Shown: positions 20,008 through 29,225 of the stretch, in pieces
Position numbering within the stretch: position 1 is the stretch's first letter
How the letters are laid out: every line of letters starts with the position of its first letter
NCBI RefSeq assembly: GCF_030696665.1
Contig: NZ_JAUYRV010000033.1
Span: 41,068-105,067 of the forward strand
DNA from: Novosphingobium sp.
GTDB lineage: Bacteria > Pseudomonadota > Alphaproteobacteria > Sphingomonadales > Sphingomonadaceae
Reading direction: 5' to 3'
DNA: 64,000 bases
The notes under the pieces: generated by a model
What the model was told of the DNA's origin: nothing
The model's input: only the letters and a program-made list of their open reading frames with translations
Database searches by the model: none
Made by a program: the position numbers and the translations under genes

Positions 20008-20469
20008 ATGAACAAGCCCAGTTTCCGAACTTTTGCTGCGGCGCTTGCCGTGCTTGCTGCGGCTGGCGGCTCGTTGGCGGTGGCCGCGTCTCCCGCCGAT
20101 ACGATCGCCTTGCGCCAAGCCAACTTCAAGAAGATGGGCGGCGCAATGAAGGTGATCAAGGACGAGCTTGCCGGGAGCGCGAACAAGGCCAAGATGGCAG
20201 GCGCGGCCAAGACCATTGCGGCGATGGCGCGGGCGCAGGGGCCGCTGTTCCCCAACGGCACCGGCCCTTCTGCTGGAAAGACTGACGCTCTGCCAGCGAT
20301 CTGGAGCCAGCGCCCGACGTTCGATGGTCACGCGAAAAAGTTGATCGCCGAAGCAGACAAACTGGTGGCCGTGGCAGGTAGTGGCAACGCAGCAGCCGTG
20401 GGCGTGCAATTCAAGGCTGTTGGCGGAACCTGCAGCGGCTGCCACAAGCAATTCCGCGCCGATGATTGA
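20008..20469 (+). CDS. cytochrome c' / c-556 family
   Basis: Signal peptide, four-helix-like layout, C-terminal CSGCHKQFR. Confidence 0.88.
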   Translation: MNKPSFRTFAAALAVLAAAGGSLAVAASPADTIALRQANFKKMGGAMKVIKDELAGSANKAKMAGAAKTIAAMARAQGPLFPNGTGPSAGKTDALPAIWSQRPTFDGHAKKLIAEADKLVAVAGSGNAAAVGVQFKAVGGTCSGCHKQFRADD

Positions 20470-20496
20470 TCGGCCTGCGGCAGGGGGAAAAGGGCG

Positions 20497-21174
20497 GTGA
20501 CGGAAAAGGTCCGCGTGTGGGACGTGCCGGTGCGGCTGTTCCACTGGTCGTTGCTGGGGCTGTTCGCGTTCTCGTGGTGGAGCGGGGAAAACCACGAGAT
20601 GGAATGGCACCGCCAATCGGGCCTCCTGATCCTTGCGCTGCTGCTGTTCCGCTTGTTCTGGGGCCTTGCCGGATCACGGACGGCTCGGTTCGCCCACTTT
20701 CTCAAAGGACCGCGCACCGTATTGGCCTATGCGCGCAAGGCTGCGGACGAACACGCCACCGACGGGCACAACCCGCTGGGTGGGTGGAGCGTTGCGGCCT
20801 TGCTGGCGGTGCTGCTGACGCTGGTCGTGGCGGGGCTGTTTTCGGTGGACGTGGACGGTCTGGAATCAGGACCGCTGGCCGACTACATCAGCTTCGATGG
20901 TGGCCGCACTGCTGCGGAAATCCATGAAGTGGCGTTCAACGTGGCGTTGGGGCTGATCGGCCTGCACGTCTGCGCCATCGGGTTCTATCAGTTTCTCGTC
21001 GGGCGCGACCTTGTCAGCCCGATGATTACCGGCAGGCGCGAGCGTGAGCAGGGTGAAACTCTCGACGATGTCCGCTGGTCACCCGTCCGCGCGTTGATCG
21101 GGCTTGTGGTGATCCTCGCGCTGGTCTGGGCCGTGTCGAAGGGCTTTCATTTCAACAGTGCGGGCGACGTGTAG
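20497..21174 (+). CDS. cytochrome b561-type membrane protein
   Basis: VWDVPVRLFHWSLLGLFAFSWWSGENHEMEWHRQSGLLILALLLFRLFWGLAGS...EIHEVAFNVALGLIGLHV. Confidence 0.88.
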   Translation: MTEKVRVWDVPVRLFHWSLLGLFAFSWWSGENHEMEWHRQSGLLILALLLFRLFWGLAGSRTARFAHFLKGPRTVLAYARKAADEHATDGHNPLGGWSVAALLAVLLTLVVAGLFSVDVDGLESGPLADYISFDGGRTAAEIHEVAFNVALGLIGLHVCAIGFYQFLVGRDLVSPMITGRREREQGETLDDVRWSPVRALIGLVVILALVWAVSKGFHFNSAGDV

Positions 21175-22097
21175 GCCGGATCGTGTGCGAACGGCAGGGG
21201 GCGGCCCTCTCGCAGGGCGTCCAGCACCTGCGCAAAGCCAGTCTGGCAGCGGAAGCCAAGGCGGCGTTCGGCATGGCTGGCGTCATAGACCCGGCCAATG
21301 CTGCGTGGCAGGGTCCACCCGCGTGCGGCATAAAGGCTTGCGGCATCGGGGAAATAGCGCGCGATGGCGGCAGGCGCGTTCGCCTTCAGTTCACGCACGT
21401 CGCTACGGCTGAACGGTGTCGGCGCTGACAGCACGAACAGGTTGAACCCCAGATCGGGCGCGCGTTCCAATGCAGCGATGTGCGCATCGGCGGCATCCTC
21501 CACGGTCAGGCGGCGGTTGAGCAGTTCGTTGGCCTTCAGGTTTTCGCCCGATGGCTGGGCAAGCGTATCATCGTCTTCCGGGAAGAAACGCCCTGTACGC
21601 AGGACGACGCAGGGCAACCCATGCTCTTGCGCATAAAGGCGGCACAGGCCCTCGGCGGCAAGCTTGGTCACGCCATAGATGTTGCGCGGGGCGAGGGGGC
21701 CGGTCTGCTCATCAAGCCAGACGGCGGCATCGCCCGCTTCGTCGCGCACCTGCTGGCTGATCATCAGCGATGTGGTGGAGGTGAACACGAAACGGTCATG
21801 CCCAGCCGCCTTCGCCGCCTGCAACAGGTGCAGCGTCCCGGTGACGTTTACGTCGATAAAGGCCTGCTCCGGGTAGCGGACGATATCGGGCTTGTGCAGG
21901 GCGGCAGAGTGGATCACCGCGTCAATGCCTTGGGCGAAGGCTTGATCGATGACTGCCCGGTCCGCCACCGAGCCGACAATCTGCGTGTCAGGACCGGGGG
22001 CAATGTCGAGGCCGACCACCGCATGGCCTTGGGCGCGCAGGCGCGGTGCCAGATAGCGGCCCAGCCAACCCGTCGATCCCGTGAGCAGAACCCGCAT
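21147..22097 (-). CDS. NAD-dependent epimerase/dehydratase
   Basis: MRVLLTGSTGWLGRYLAPRL, NIYGVTKLAAEGL (YxxxK); 3' end overlaps the convergent cytochrome b gene by 28 nt. Confidence 0.85.
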   Translation of the reverse strand: MRVLLTGSTGWLGRYLAPRLRAQGHAVVGLDIAPGPDTQIVGSVADRAVIDQAFAQGIDAVIHSAALHKPDIVRYPEQAFIDVNVTGTLHLLQAAKAAGHDRFVFTSTTSLMISQQVRDEAGDAAVWLDEQTGPLAPRNIYGVTKLAAEGLCRLYAQEHGLPCVVLRTGRFFPEDDDTLAQPSGENLKANELLNRRLTVEDAADAHIAALERAPDLGFNLFVLSAPTPFSRSDVRELKANAPAAIARYFPDAASLYAARGWTLPRSIGRVYDASHAERRLGFRCQTGFAQVLDALREGRPLPFAHDPAYTSPALLK

Positions 22098-22101
22098 GGG
22101 T

Positions 22102-22632
22102 TCAGGCAAGCCGTTCGGGAACAGCCTGCGCTTCTTCGGCCAGCGTATCGGCGGTCATGACCGCTTCCCACGGAAACACGAACCAGCGCTTGTCCTGCGC
22201 GCGGTCGATCTCCTCGGCGGCGTAATCGACCCGGGCCTGTGAACGGCAATTGTCCATCAGCACAGCAAAGCGCAGATTATCCTTGTTGCAGCCATACTCG
22301 GCCAGCAGTTTGCGGATGTAGACAATCGTGCCGCCGCTATCGTTGATGTCATCGACGAACAGCAGCCGCGTGCCATCCGCCGATTTGCCCGCAACCTTGC
22401 CCAGAAGTTCGTCGGCAAAGCCCGGCACTTTCGATGAATGGTCGATCGAGAGCATCGGAACTTGCAGTTCGTGGCTGATATAGACCGCCGGGACCAGCCC
22501 GCCACGCCCGATGCCGATGATGAAATCGGGCTTCCACGCATCGGCTGCCAGCGTGCGCGAAAGGCCGCGCACTTTGGTGAGGAAGTCCTCATAGGCGATG
22601 TAGTTGAGCACCGGAGCGGCGGAATCGGTCAT
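22102..22632 (-). CDS. purine-type phosphoribosyltransferase (xanthine/guanine PRT-like)
   Basis: IIGIGRGGLVPAVYIS and LLFVDDINDSGGT (PRPP-binding motif). Confidence 0.8.
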   Translation of the reverse strand: MTDSAAPVLNYIAYEDFLTKVRGLSRTLAADAWKPDFIIGIGRGGLVPAVYISHELQVPMLSIDHSSKVPGFADELLGKVAGKSADGTRLLFVDDINDSGGTIVYIRKLLAEYGCNKDNLRFAVLMDNCRSQARVDYAAEEIDRAQDKRWFVFPWEAVMTADTLAEEAQAVPERLA

Positions 22633-22726
22633 GTCCGGAAAGTCCGTTGGCAGTCTGACAAGACTTTCAGGTATCGCCTTGCGCCGCGTGGGGCAATCGT
22701 GGTTCCCACGCCTTTTTGCGCCATTC

Positions 22727-23686
22727 CTATTGCACGACTGTCGCCGGATCGGACGGATAGGCCAACTGGCCGAACGCGGTCTGCATTTCGCCCAGCACGA
22801 TGTCGGCGGCATAGGACGGCGGGCGCGCGGCGGCGGTGCAGAGCGCCAGCGTCATCGGGCGCAGTACCGGATCGGATATGCGGGTGAAGGACAGCAGACC
22901 CGCCTTGACCTCGGTCATCACATCAAGCGAGGTCAGGATGCCAATACCTACGCCCTGCAGCACCAGCGAAGTTATCATCTGCAGGTTGTTGCTGGTCGCC
23001 TTCTTGTCGAGCGTGGCGCGACTGGTCCCTTCCAGCACGGCGATCTGCTGGTGGACAGCCAGCGCGGGCGAGGGGACGACAACCGGCGAGCCGATGCAGG
23101 CTGAAAAGCGCGCCTCGGCTTGCTGGCCGAACGGGTGGCCCGCAGGCGTAATGAACCCGAGGTGGACATCGACAAAGGCGCGCACGGTGATGTCGCGGTA
23201 GGATTCGGGATCGAAGAAGATGCCGAAGTCCACCTCGTTGCTGGCAATCATGCGGCGGACCTGGTCGTTGCCGGTCACTTTCACGTCGATGGTGATACCC
23301 GGGTAGCGGCTCTGGATGGATTGGATCGCGGCAGGGATCGCGCCTTTGGTAAGCGCATCGATCACCGCGATTTCCACGTGGCCGCGTTTCAGTCCGCGCA
23401 AGTCCTCGATCTGGGCACGCACTTCGCTCAGGCTTTTCTGCCAGCGCCCACCGGCTGCCATCATGATCTCACCGGCTGATGTCAGCCGTAGCCCGGTGGG
23501 CAGGCGTTCAAACAGCGGCATGCCGATCTCTGCCTCGACGTTGAGGATCTGCCGGTCGATGGCCGACGCAGACACGTTCAGTTCGTCCGCAGCCTTCCGG
23601 ATCGAGCCGAGGCGGCCGACGGCGATGAAATAGCGTAGGAAGCGGGAGAATGCCGGCACGGTGACCCTACCTAATTTTTGCAACAC
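22727..23686 (-). CDS. LysR family transcriptional regulator (likely purine-locus regulator; start uncertain)
   Basis: FSRFLRYFIAVGRLGSIRKAADELNVSASAIDRQILNVEAEIGMPLFERLPTGLRLTSAG HTH; divergent from the deaminase gene. Confidence 0.88.
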   Translation of the reverse strand: MLQKLGRVTVPAFSRFLRYFIAVGRLGSIRKAADELNVSASAIDRQILNVEAEIGMPLFERLPTGLRLTSAGEIMMAAGGRWQKSLSEVRAQIEDLRGLKRGHVEIAVIDALTKGAIPAAIQSIQSRYPGITIDVKVTGNDQVRRMIASNEVDFGIFFDPESYRDITVRAFVDVHLGFITPAGHPFGQQAEARFSACIGSPVVVPSPALAVHQQIAVLEGTSRATLDKKATSNNLQMITSLVLQGVGIGILTSLDVMTEVKAGLLSFTRISDPVLRPMTLALCTAAARPPSYAADIVLGEMQTAFGQLAYPSDPATVVQ

Positions 23687-23770
23687 TGCGTCGGATTCAT
23701 TGCGTTTGTAGCGGATAGGTCAAGTCCCTAGTCAATCGTCGTCGCATTTTTGGCGACGGAGGGTTCGCAC

Positions 23771-25336
23771 ATGACAGGGGGGAGTTCGGCAACGAGAAGG
23801 CGCGCGCGCATGCGCTCCGCGCTTGCCGTCGCGGCCCTGATCGTCGCCCCTGCCGTTGCCGAAGCTGAACCTCTGCCGCTCGATCCAGCGCGCGAGGCGA
23901 AAGTTGCGGCACTGTTTGAAAAGGCAAAGGACAGCCCGCCCGCGCTGCGCGTGTTCCTGCGCGGCATGCCCAAGGGCGGGGATCTGCACAATCATCTGGG
24001 CGGTGCGATTTATGCCGAGGACTTTCTGGAATGGGCCGGGGCCAAGGGGTTCTGCGTCGATGCCAGCGGCCTTGGTGTGGAGCCACCGCCATGCCCGGCT
24101 GAGCGCATTATCGAGCGTTTCGCTGTGGCGGACGAGTTCGGCTTTGACCGGCTGGTCAACGCCATGTCCACCCGCGGCTGGCAGCGCGGCGTGGGCCGCA
24201 ATGACATTACGGGTCACAACCAGTTCTTCGGGGCATTCACCCGCTTTGGCCCGATCGCGGGTGAGACGGCAAAGATGCTGGTGGCGGCGCGGCGCATCGC
24301 TGCGGGCGATAACCTCTCCTACCTGGAACTCGATCACAACACCGCTGCGCTCACCTCCTCGGTGCCGTCTGCGCCCTCCGGCCTGCTGGTCGAGGCTGAT
24401 CTGGCGGCACGCTATGCTGCTGAGGTAAAGGCGCTCGCACCCCTCCTGCCCAAGGCCAGCGCCGAACTTGATGCCGATGAAGCGGCGGCGGAAAAGGCGA
24501 TGGCGTGCGGCACGGCGGCTGCCGAACCGGGCTGCAAGGTTGCGGTCCAGTACCTCTTTCAGGCCCTGCGGGCGCTGCCGCCCGGGCCGGTCTATCGCTC
24601 GCTCATCCTCGGCTTCATGATCGCCGATGCCGACCCGCGCTTTGTCGGCGTGAACATCGTCATGCCCGAGGACGCCTACCCGGCGCGGCGCGACTACAAG
24701 CTGCACATGGCGATGATCCGCTTCCTTGCTGCGAAATATCCGAATGTGAAGCTTTCGCTCCATGCGGGCGAAGTGACGCTCGGCCTCGTCCCGCCGCAGG
24801 ATTTGCGTGACCATATCGCGCAGGCTGTGGCCGTGGGTGCCAAGCGCATCGGCCACGGCACCGGCATCGCTTTTGAAGACAAGGCTGAAGACACGATGGC
24901 ACGCATGGCCCGCGATGGGGTGGCCGTGGAGATCAACCTGTCCAGCAACGATGTGATCCTTGGCGTGCAAGGCGAAGATCACCCGCTGAACCTCTATCGC
25001 ACCCACGGCGTCCCCGTTGTGCTTTCGACTGACGATCAGGGCGTTCTGCGGTCAGACATGACCAACGAATACGTCCGCGCCGCGCGCGAACAGGGCCTTG
25101 GCTATGCTGACCTCAAAAGGGTGGCGCGCGCCGGACTGCACTATTCCTTCCTTCCGGGGGCCGCGCTGTGGAGCAACCCCGACCTGTTGAAACCCGTTGG
25201 TGCCTGTGCCGATCTGGCCACGCCCAGCTGTACCAAGTTCCTGTCCGAAAACAGAAAAGCACAACTTCAGGCCGACCTTGAACAGCGCTTCGCTGCCTTT
25301 GAAGAAGAGCGGCTGCGGCGGGCGGCAAAGCAATGA
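23771..25336 (+). CDS. adenosine deaminase family, ADGF/secreted type
   Basis: Signal-like MRSALAVAALIVAPAVAEAE; MPKGGDLHNHLGGAIY, LSLHAGEV, RIGHGTGI, LSTDDQGV catalytic motifs. Confidence 0.85.
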   Translation: MTGGSSATRRRARMRSALAVAALIVAPAVAEAEPLPLDPAREAKVAALFEKAKDSPPALRVFLRGMPKGGDLHNHLGGAIYAEDFLEWAGAKGFCVDASGLGVEPPPCPAERIIERFAVADEFGFDRLVNAMSTRGWQRGVGRNDITGHNQFFGAFTRFGPIAGETAKMLVAARRIAAGDNLSYLELDHNTAALTSSVPSAPSGLLVEADLAARYAAEVKALAPLLPKASAELDADEAAAEKAMACGTAAAEPGCKVAVQYLFQALRALPPGPVYRSLILGFMIADADPRFVGVNIVMPEDAYPARRDYKLHMAMIRFLAAKYPNVKLSLHAGEVTLGLVPPQDLRDHIAQAVAVGAKRIGHGTGIAFEDKAEDTMARMARDGVAVEINLSSNDVILGVQGEDHPLNLYRTHGVPVVLSTDDQGVLRSDMTNEYVRAAREQGLGYADLKRVARAGLHYSFLPGAALWSNPDLLKPVGACADLATPSCTKFLSENRKAQLQADLEQRFAAFEEERLRRAAKQ

Positions 25337-25531
25337 AGACGATGGGCCATTCAGGGCACCGGGCAACAAAGACTGACTAAGTGCGCGACTTGCGTATCGC
25401 CGCCACACTGACGGCGTGATCGAAAGGACGACAGCACGGGAAAGACGACAGGGAGAGGCGCGGTTCAACCATGCGCATCCGACCTTCCAGGAGGAGGCGG
25501 AGCGTAAAAAGCGTCCAAGGGGGGTACGTAA

Positions 25532-28006
25532 ATGCAAGACCCGATTACATCCGCAGGAGCAATCCGGCACCGCACTGGCACGCGCTATCTGGCGCGGGGC
25601 CTCGCTACCCTGTTGGCCTGCACGGCGTTGACAGGCCCGGCCTTTGCACAGGAAGAGCCTCAGGCAAGTGCGGAACCGGACCAGACCATCGTCGTAACAG
25701 GTTCGCTTGGCGCCCTTCCCATCGACGATGTCGGCTCGATCTTCGGCTTCGACAAGACGCTGGTGGAAACGCCGCGTTCCGCCTCGACCGTCAGCCGGGA
25801 GCAGATCGAGCGCTTCGGGATCACCGAAATCTATGATCTCGTGTCGCAATCGCCGGGCGTGTTCACCAACTCGTTTTTCGGCGTCGGCGGGGCGCTGGAT
25901 ATTCGTGGCACACCGGGTGAGGTCTATTTTCGCGGTGTCCGCCGTCTGGATAACTCAGGCAACTATCCAACCCCGATCGCAGCATCGGACCGCATCGATA
26001 TCGTGCGCGGGCCGGCATCGCCAATCTACGGCCCATCGAAGACCGGCGGCTACATGAACTTCATTCCGCTGTCGGCTCGCGCGGCAGGCGGCAAGTACCT
26101 AGGCACCGTAGAGGGCGAATTTTCGTACACGACGGGCAGCTGGGCGCGCAATGTGCTGTCGGCGCAGGTCCGTGGTCCGGGCAAGATCGGCGGGCAGGAA
26201 TTCGGCTTCAGCCTCTACGGACAGGTCGAGGATTCGGGCAGCTACTACCGCAACATGGACACGAGCCAGACGGTGCTGCAGGCCGCGTTCGATGCTGATA
26301 TAGCGTCCAACCTGCGGGTCGAATTCGGCGGTATGTATCACAAGTACAACGGCCAGCAGAACGGCGGCTGGAACCGCCTGACGCAGGATCTGGTCGACAA
26401 TGGCAACTACGTCACCGGCGCGGCCAAGCCGCTCGATACCAGTGGCGATGGGCAGATTTCTCATGAAGAGGCTGCGGCCGCAAACGGCGGGTTCGGTCTG
26501 AACCCGTTCGGCAGCGCGTTCTGCAGCACTCCGCCGTTCTCCAATCCGTTCAACAGCGGGCTGAACGCAGGGTGCCTTGCCACGACATACTCCGACATGG
26601 GCCTGACCGGCGTTGGCACCACCAAACTCAGCCGCAAAAACACGCTGACTGCCGAGGACGACAAGCTCGATAACATCGCGCGAACCGGTTACCTCGACCT
26701 GATCTTTGATGGCGGCAACGATCTGGAGATCAAGAACCAGCTGTTTTACGATGGCTATGCGCACGACAGCGAGAACCAGTACGGCTTCTCGCAATTCCAC
26801 AATTCCTATGTTATCGAAGACCGTATCGTCGTTTCGAAGAAGTTCAAGAACGAAGCCGGTACATTCTCGTTCCAAATTTCGCCGTCGATCCGGTACACGA
26901 ACTTCGAACACGCTGATGACTTCAACTACGAATACTTCAATCGTGTCGATCTGAGCGTCGGTTACAACGCGCTTTCGGACCGGTTGCTTTCGACTGAATG
27001 CAACTGCAACTACACGTCAGCTAACGTTGGCCACTACACCGATTACGGTCTGGCAGGGCTTGCCGACTTCGATTTCGACTTCGGCCTCGATGTCACGCTC
27101 GGCGCGCGGTATGATCACATCGAAGTGACCACTGCGGACATTGCCGCAATTCTTGAGGATCCCTCGGGCGCAGGTTCAGCGAAAACCTCGAAGGGGGGCT
27201 GGTCATGGTCAGCCAGTGCCAACTATGAACTGCCGTTCGGCATCATCCCCTATGTCACCATTTCGCGGCAATCGACTGTGGTTGCCGGACAAGGTGCGGA
27301 AATCACGACGGCAGACGCTCTGTCTGGCGCCTTCATCAGCGCCTCCAAGCTTTACGAAGGCGGGGTCAAGGGCAGCTTCCTCGACAGCCGACTTTATGCT
27401 GCACTCTCGGTTTACAAGCAGACCCGCGTTGATCGCAACTCCCAGGCAATCGTCACCAACCAGGCGGTCGAAACCAAGGGTATCGAGGCCGAAATCCGCT
27501 GGTCGGTGGACCGGCACTTCCTGATTTCGGCCAACTATACCAAGACCAAGGTCGAGAACCTGACCGCGATCGGCGACGGCGTGCTGTTCAGCTTCTTCGG
27601 AGCGGAAGACCTCAAAGGCATCAATCCGGCGCTGTTCTGGGGTGGCCAGCCCATCGGGCTGGTGCCGATCCCCGACGGCAATGCATCGCGCCGTGCGGGC
27701 ATTCCTGAGGATCTGTATTCAGCCACCGCAACCTATTCGTTCGATAATGGTCTGGCACTGGCCGGAAGCATTTCCCGGGTGCCTGCGGTGTTTTCGGGAC
27801 AGTCGCAAGTGGTCAAGCTTCCGGCTTATACGCTGGTGGATTTGAGCGCGTCCTTCAAGACCGGGCCGTGGCTGTTCCGTGCCGTGGTGAAGAATGCCAC
27901 GAACGCCAGCTACTTCCGCGCCAACTTTACCGAACTGTTCGGTGCAACGATTGCGCTGCCCGAACGGCCGCGCAACTGGCAGGCTTCAGTCGTCTACAAG
28001 TTCTGA
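25532..28006 (+). CDS. TonB-dependent receptor (candidate purine/nucleoside receptor)
   Basis: Signal peptide, TIVVTGSL TonB-box region, plug domain SVSREQIERFG..DLVSQSPGVF..IDIVRGPASPIYGP, C-terminal NWQASVVYKF. Confidence 0.92.
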   Translation: MQDPITSAGAIRHRTGTRYLARGLATLLACTALTGPAFAQEEPQASAEPDQTIVVTGSLGALPIDDVGSIFGFDKTLVETPRSASTVSREQIERFGITEIYDLVSQSPGVFTNSFFGVGGALDIRGTPGEVYFRGVRRLDNSGNYPTPIAASDRIDIVRGPASPIYGPSKTGGYMNFIPLSARAAGGKYLGTVEGEFSYTTGSWARNVLSAQVRGPGKIGGQEFGFSLYGQVEDSGSYYRNMDTSQTVLQAAFDADIASNLRVEFGGMYHKYNGQQNGGWNRLTQDLVDNGNYVTGAAKPLDTSGDGQISHEEAAAANGGFGLNPFGSAFCSTPPFSNPFNSGLNAGCLATTYSDMGLTGVGTTKLSRKNTLTAEDDKLDNIARTGYLDLIFDGGNDLEIKNQLFYDGYAHDSENQYGFSQFHNSYVIEDRIVVSKKFKNEAGTFSFQISPSIRYTNFEHADDFNYEYFNRVDLSVGYNALSDRLLSTECNCNYTSANVGHYTDYGLAGLADFDFDFGLDVTLGARYDHIEVTTADIAAILEDPSGAGSAKTSKGGWSWSASANYELPFGIIPYVTISRQSTVVAGQGAEITTADALSGAFISASKLYEGGVKGSFLDSRLYAALSVYKQTRVDRNSQAIVTNQAVETKGIEAEIRWSVDRHFLISANYTKTKVENLTAIGDGVLFSFFGAEDLKGINPALFWGGQPIGLVPIPDGNASRRAGIPEDLYSATATYSFDNGLALAGSISRVPAVFSGQSQVVKLPAYTLVDLSASFKTGPWLFRAVVKNATNASYFRANFTELFGATIALPERPRNWQASVVYKF

Positions 28007-28094
28007 CGACCGATCTGTCAGAACCCCGGATGCGAGGGGCGGTTTGCTCTCCCGCCGCTCCTCGCAACCGGCACTTTTCAAGGTTTATCTAACC

Positions 28095-29210
28095 ATGCGT
28101 CTCCTCGCGCGCCTTGCGATTTCTGCTGCGGCCTTGCTGGCCGGAGCTTCCTGTGCCCATGCAGCGCCTGCTGCCGATGCCGCGACGGTTGCCGCCGTAA
28201 AAGCCTGCACGCCGGCGCGGCCCTGCGCGGCAAAGCTGCCGGTGCGGGTCGTCGTTGTCACCATGTTCGAAATCGGAGAGGACGCAGGCGACAAGCCCGG
28301 CGAATTCCAGCTGTGGAAGGAGCGGCGAAATCTCTCGGTCACGCTGCCGTTCCCGCAGGGCTGGCACAATCTGGCCTATGATCCCGAAACGGGCGTTCTG
28401 GCCATCGTGACCGGCATGGGGTCTATCAAGTCCGCCACGGCCACGTTGGCGTTGGGACTGGACGAGCGGCTTGATCTTTCGCAGGCTTACTGGCTGGTTG
28501 CGGGCATCGCCGGGATTGATCCGGAGAACGCGTCGGTCGGCTCTGCGGCATGGGCGCGCTATCTGATCGATGGCGATATCGCGCACGAGATCGATGCGCG
28601 CGAAATTCCGGCAGACTGGAAAAGCGGCTACTTTGCCCTGCACAGCAAGAGGCCGTCCGATCCTACGCCGCTGCCACCAATCAATGGCGAAATGTTCGAA
28701 CTCAATCCCGCGCTGCAGGAATGGGCCTTTGCCCTGACCAAGGACATGAAACTGCCCGACGACCAGTTGATCGCGGCTGAGCGCAAGAAGTTCACCGGCT
28801 ACCCCAACGCACAGAAGCCACCCTTCGTGCTGAAAGGCGACAACATCGCCGCGATGACCTTCTGGCACGGCGCGAAAATGACCCAATGGGCCAATGACTG
28901 GACGAAGTTCTGGACGCAAGGGAAGGGCGAATTCGTCACCTCTGCGATGGAAGAAACCGGCACTTTCCAGTCCATCGAGTACCTGACCAAAGTGGGTCGC
29001 GCAGATCGCAACCGCGTGATGGTTCTGCGCTCCGCCAGCAACTTCTCCATGCCCCCGCCGGGAGAAGACCCGGCCGCCTACCTCTTGGGTGAAAATCAGG
29101 GATACGCCGGGATGACCGCTGCGCTTGAGGCGCTTTACATCGTCGGCGGCAAGGTGGTGGACGAGATTACCGGCAATTGGGACCGCTATGAAAAGGCCCC
29201 GCCGAAGTGA
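28095..29210 (+). CDS. 'purine nucleoside permease' (NUP, PNP-like superfamily), exported
   Basis: Signal MRLLARLAISAAALLAGASCAHA; VVTMFEIGEDAGDKPGEFQLWKE, TGMGSIKSATATLALGLD, AGIAGIDPENASVGSAAWARYLIDGDIAHEIDARE. Confidence 0.85.
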   Translation: MRLLARLAISAAALLAGASCAHAAPAADAATVAAVKACTPARPCAAKLPVRVVVVTMFEIGEDAGDKPGEFQLWKERRNLSVTLPFPQGWHNLAYDPETGVLAIVTGMGSIKSATATLALGLDERLDLSQAYWLVAGIAGIDPENASVGSAAWARYLIDGDIAHEIDAREIPADWKSGYFALHSKRPSDPTPLPPINGEMFELNPALQEWAFALTKDMKLPDDQLIAAERKKFTGYPNAQKPPFVLKGDNIAAMTFWHGAKMTQWANDWTKFWTQGKGEFVTSAMEETGTFQSIEYLTKVGRADRNRVMVLRSASNFSMPPPGEDPAAYLLGENQGYAGMTAALEALYIVGGKVVDEITGNWDRYEKAPPK

Positions 29211-29225
29211 CAGCGAGCCGCTGAA

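Noticed and set aside
21147-21174. 28-nt convergent overlap as a frameshift or pseudogene signal
   Set aside because: Both genes have complete domains and plausible C-termini; a short convergent overlap is unremarkable.
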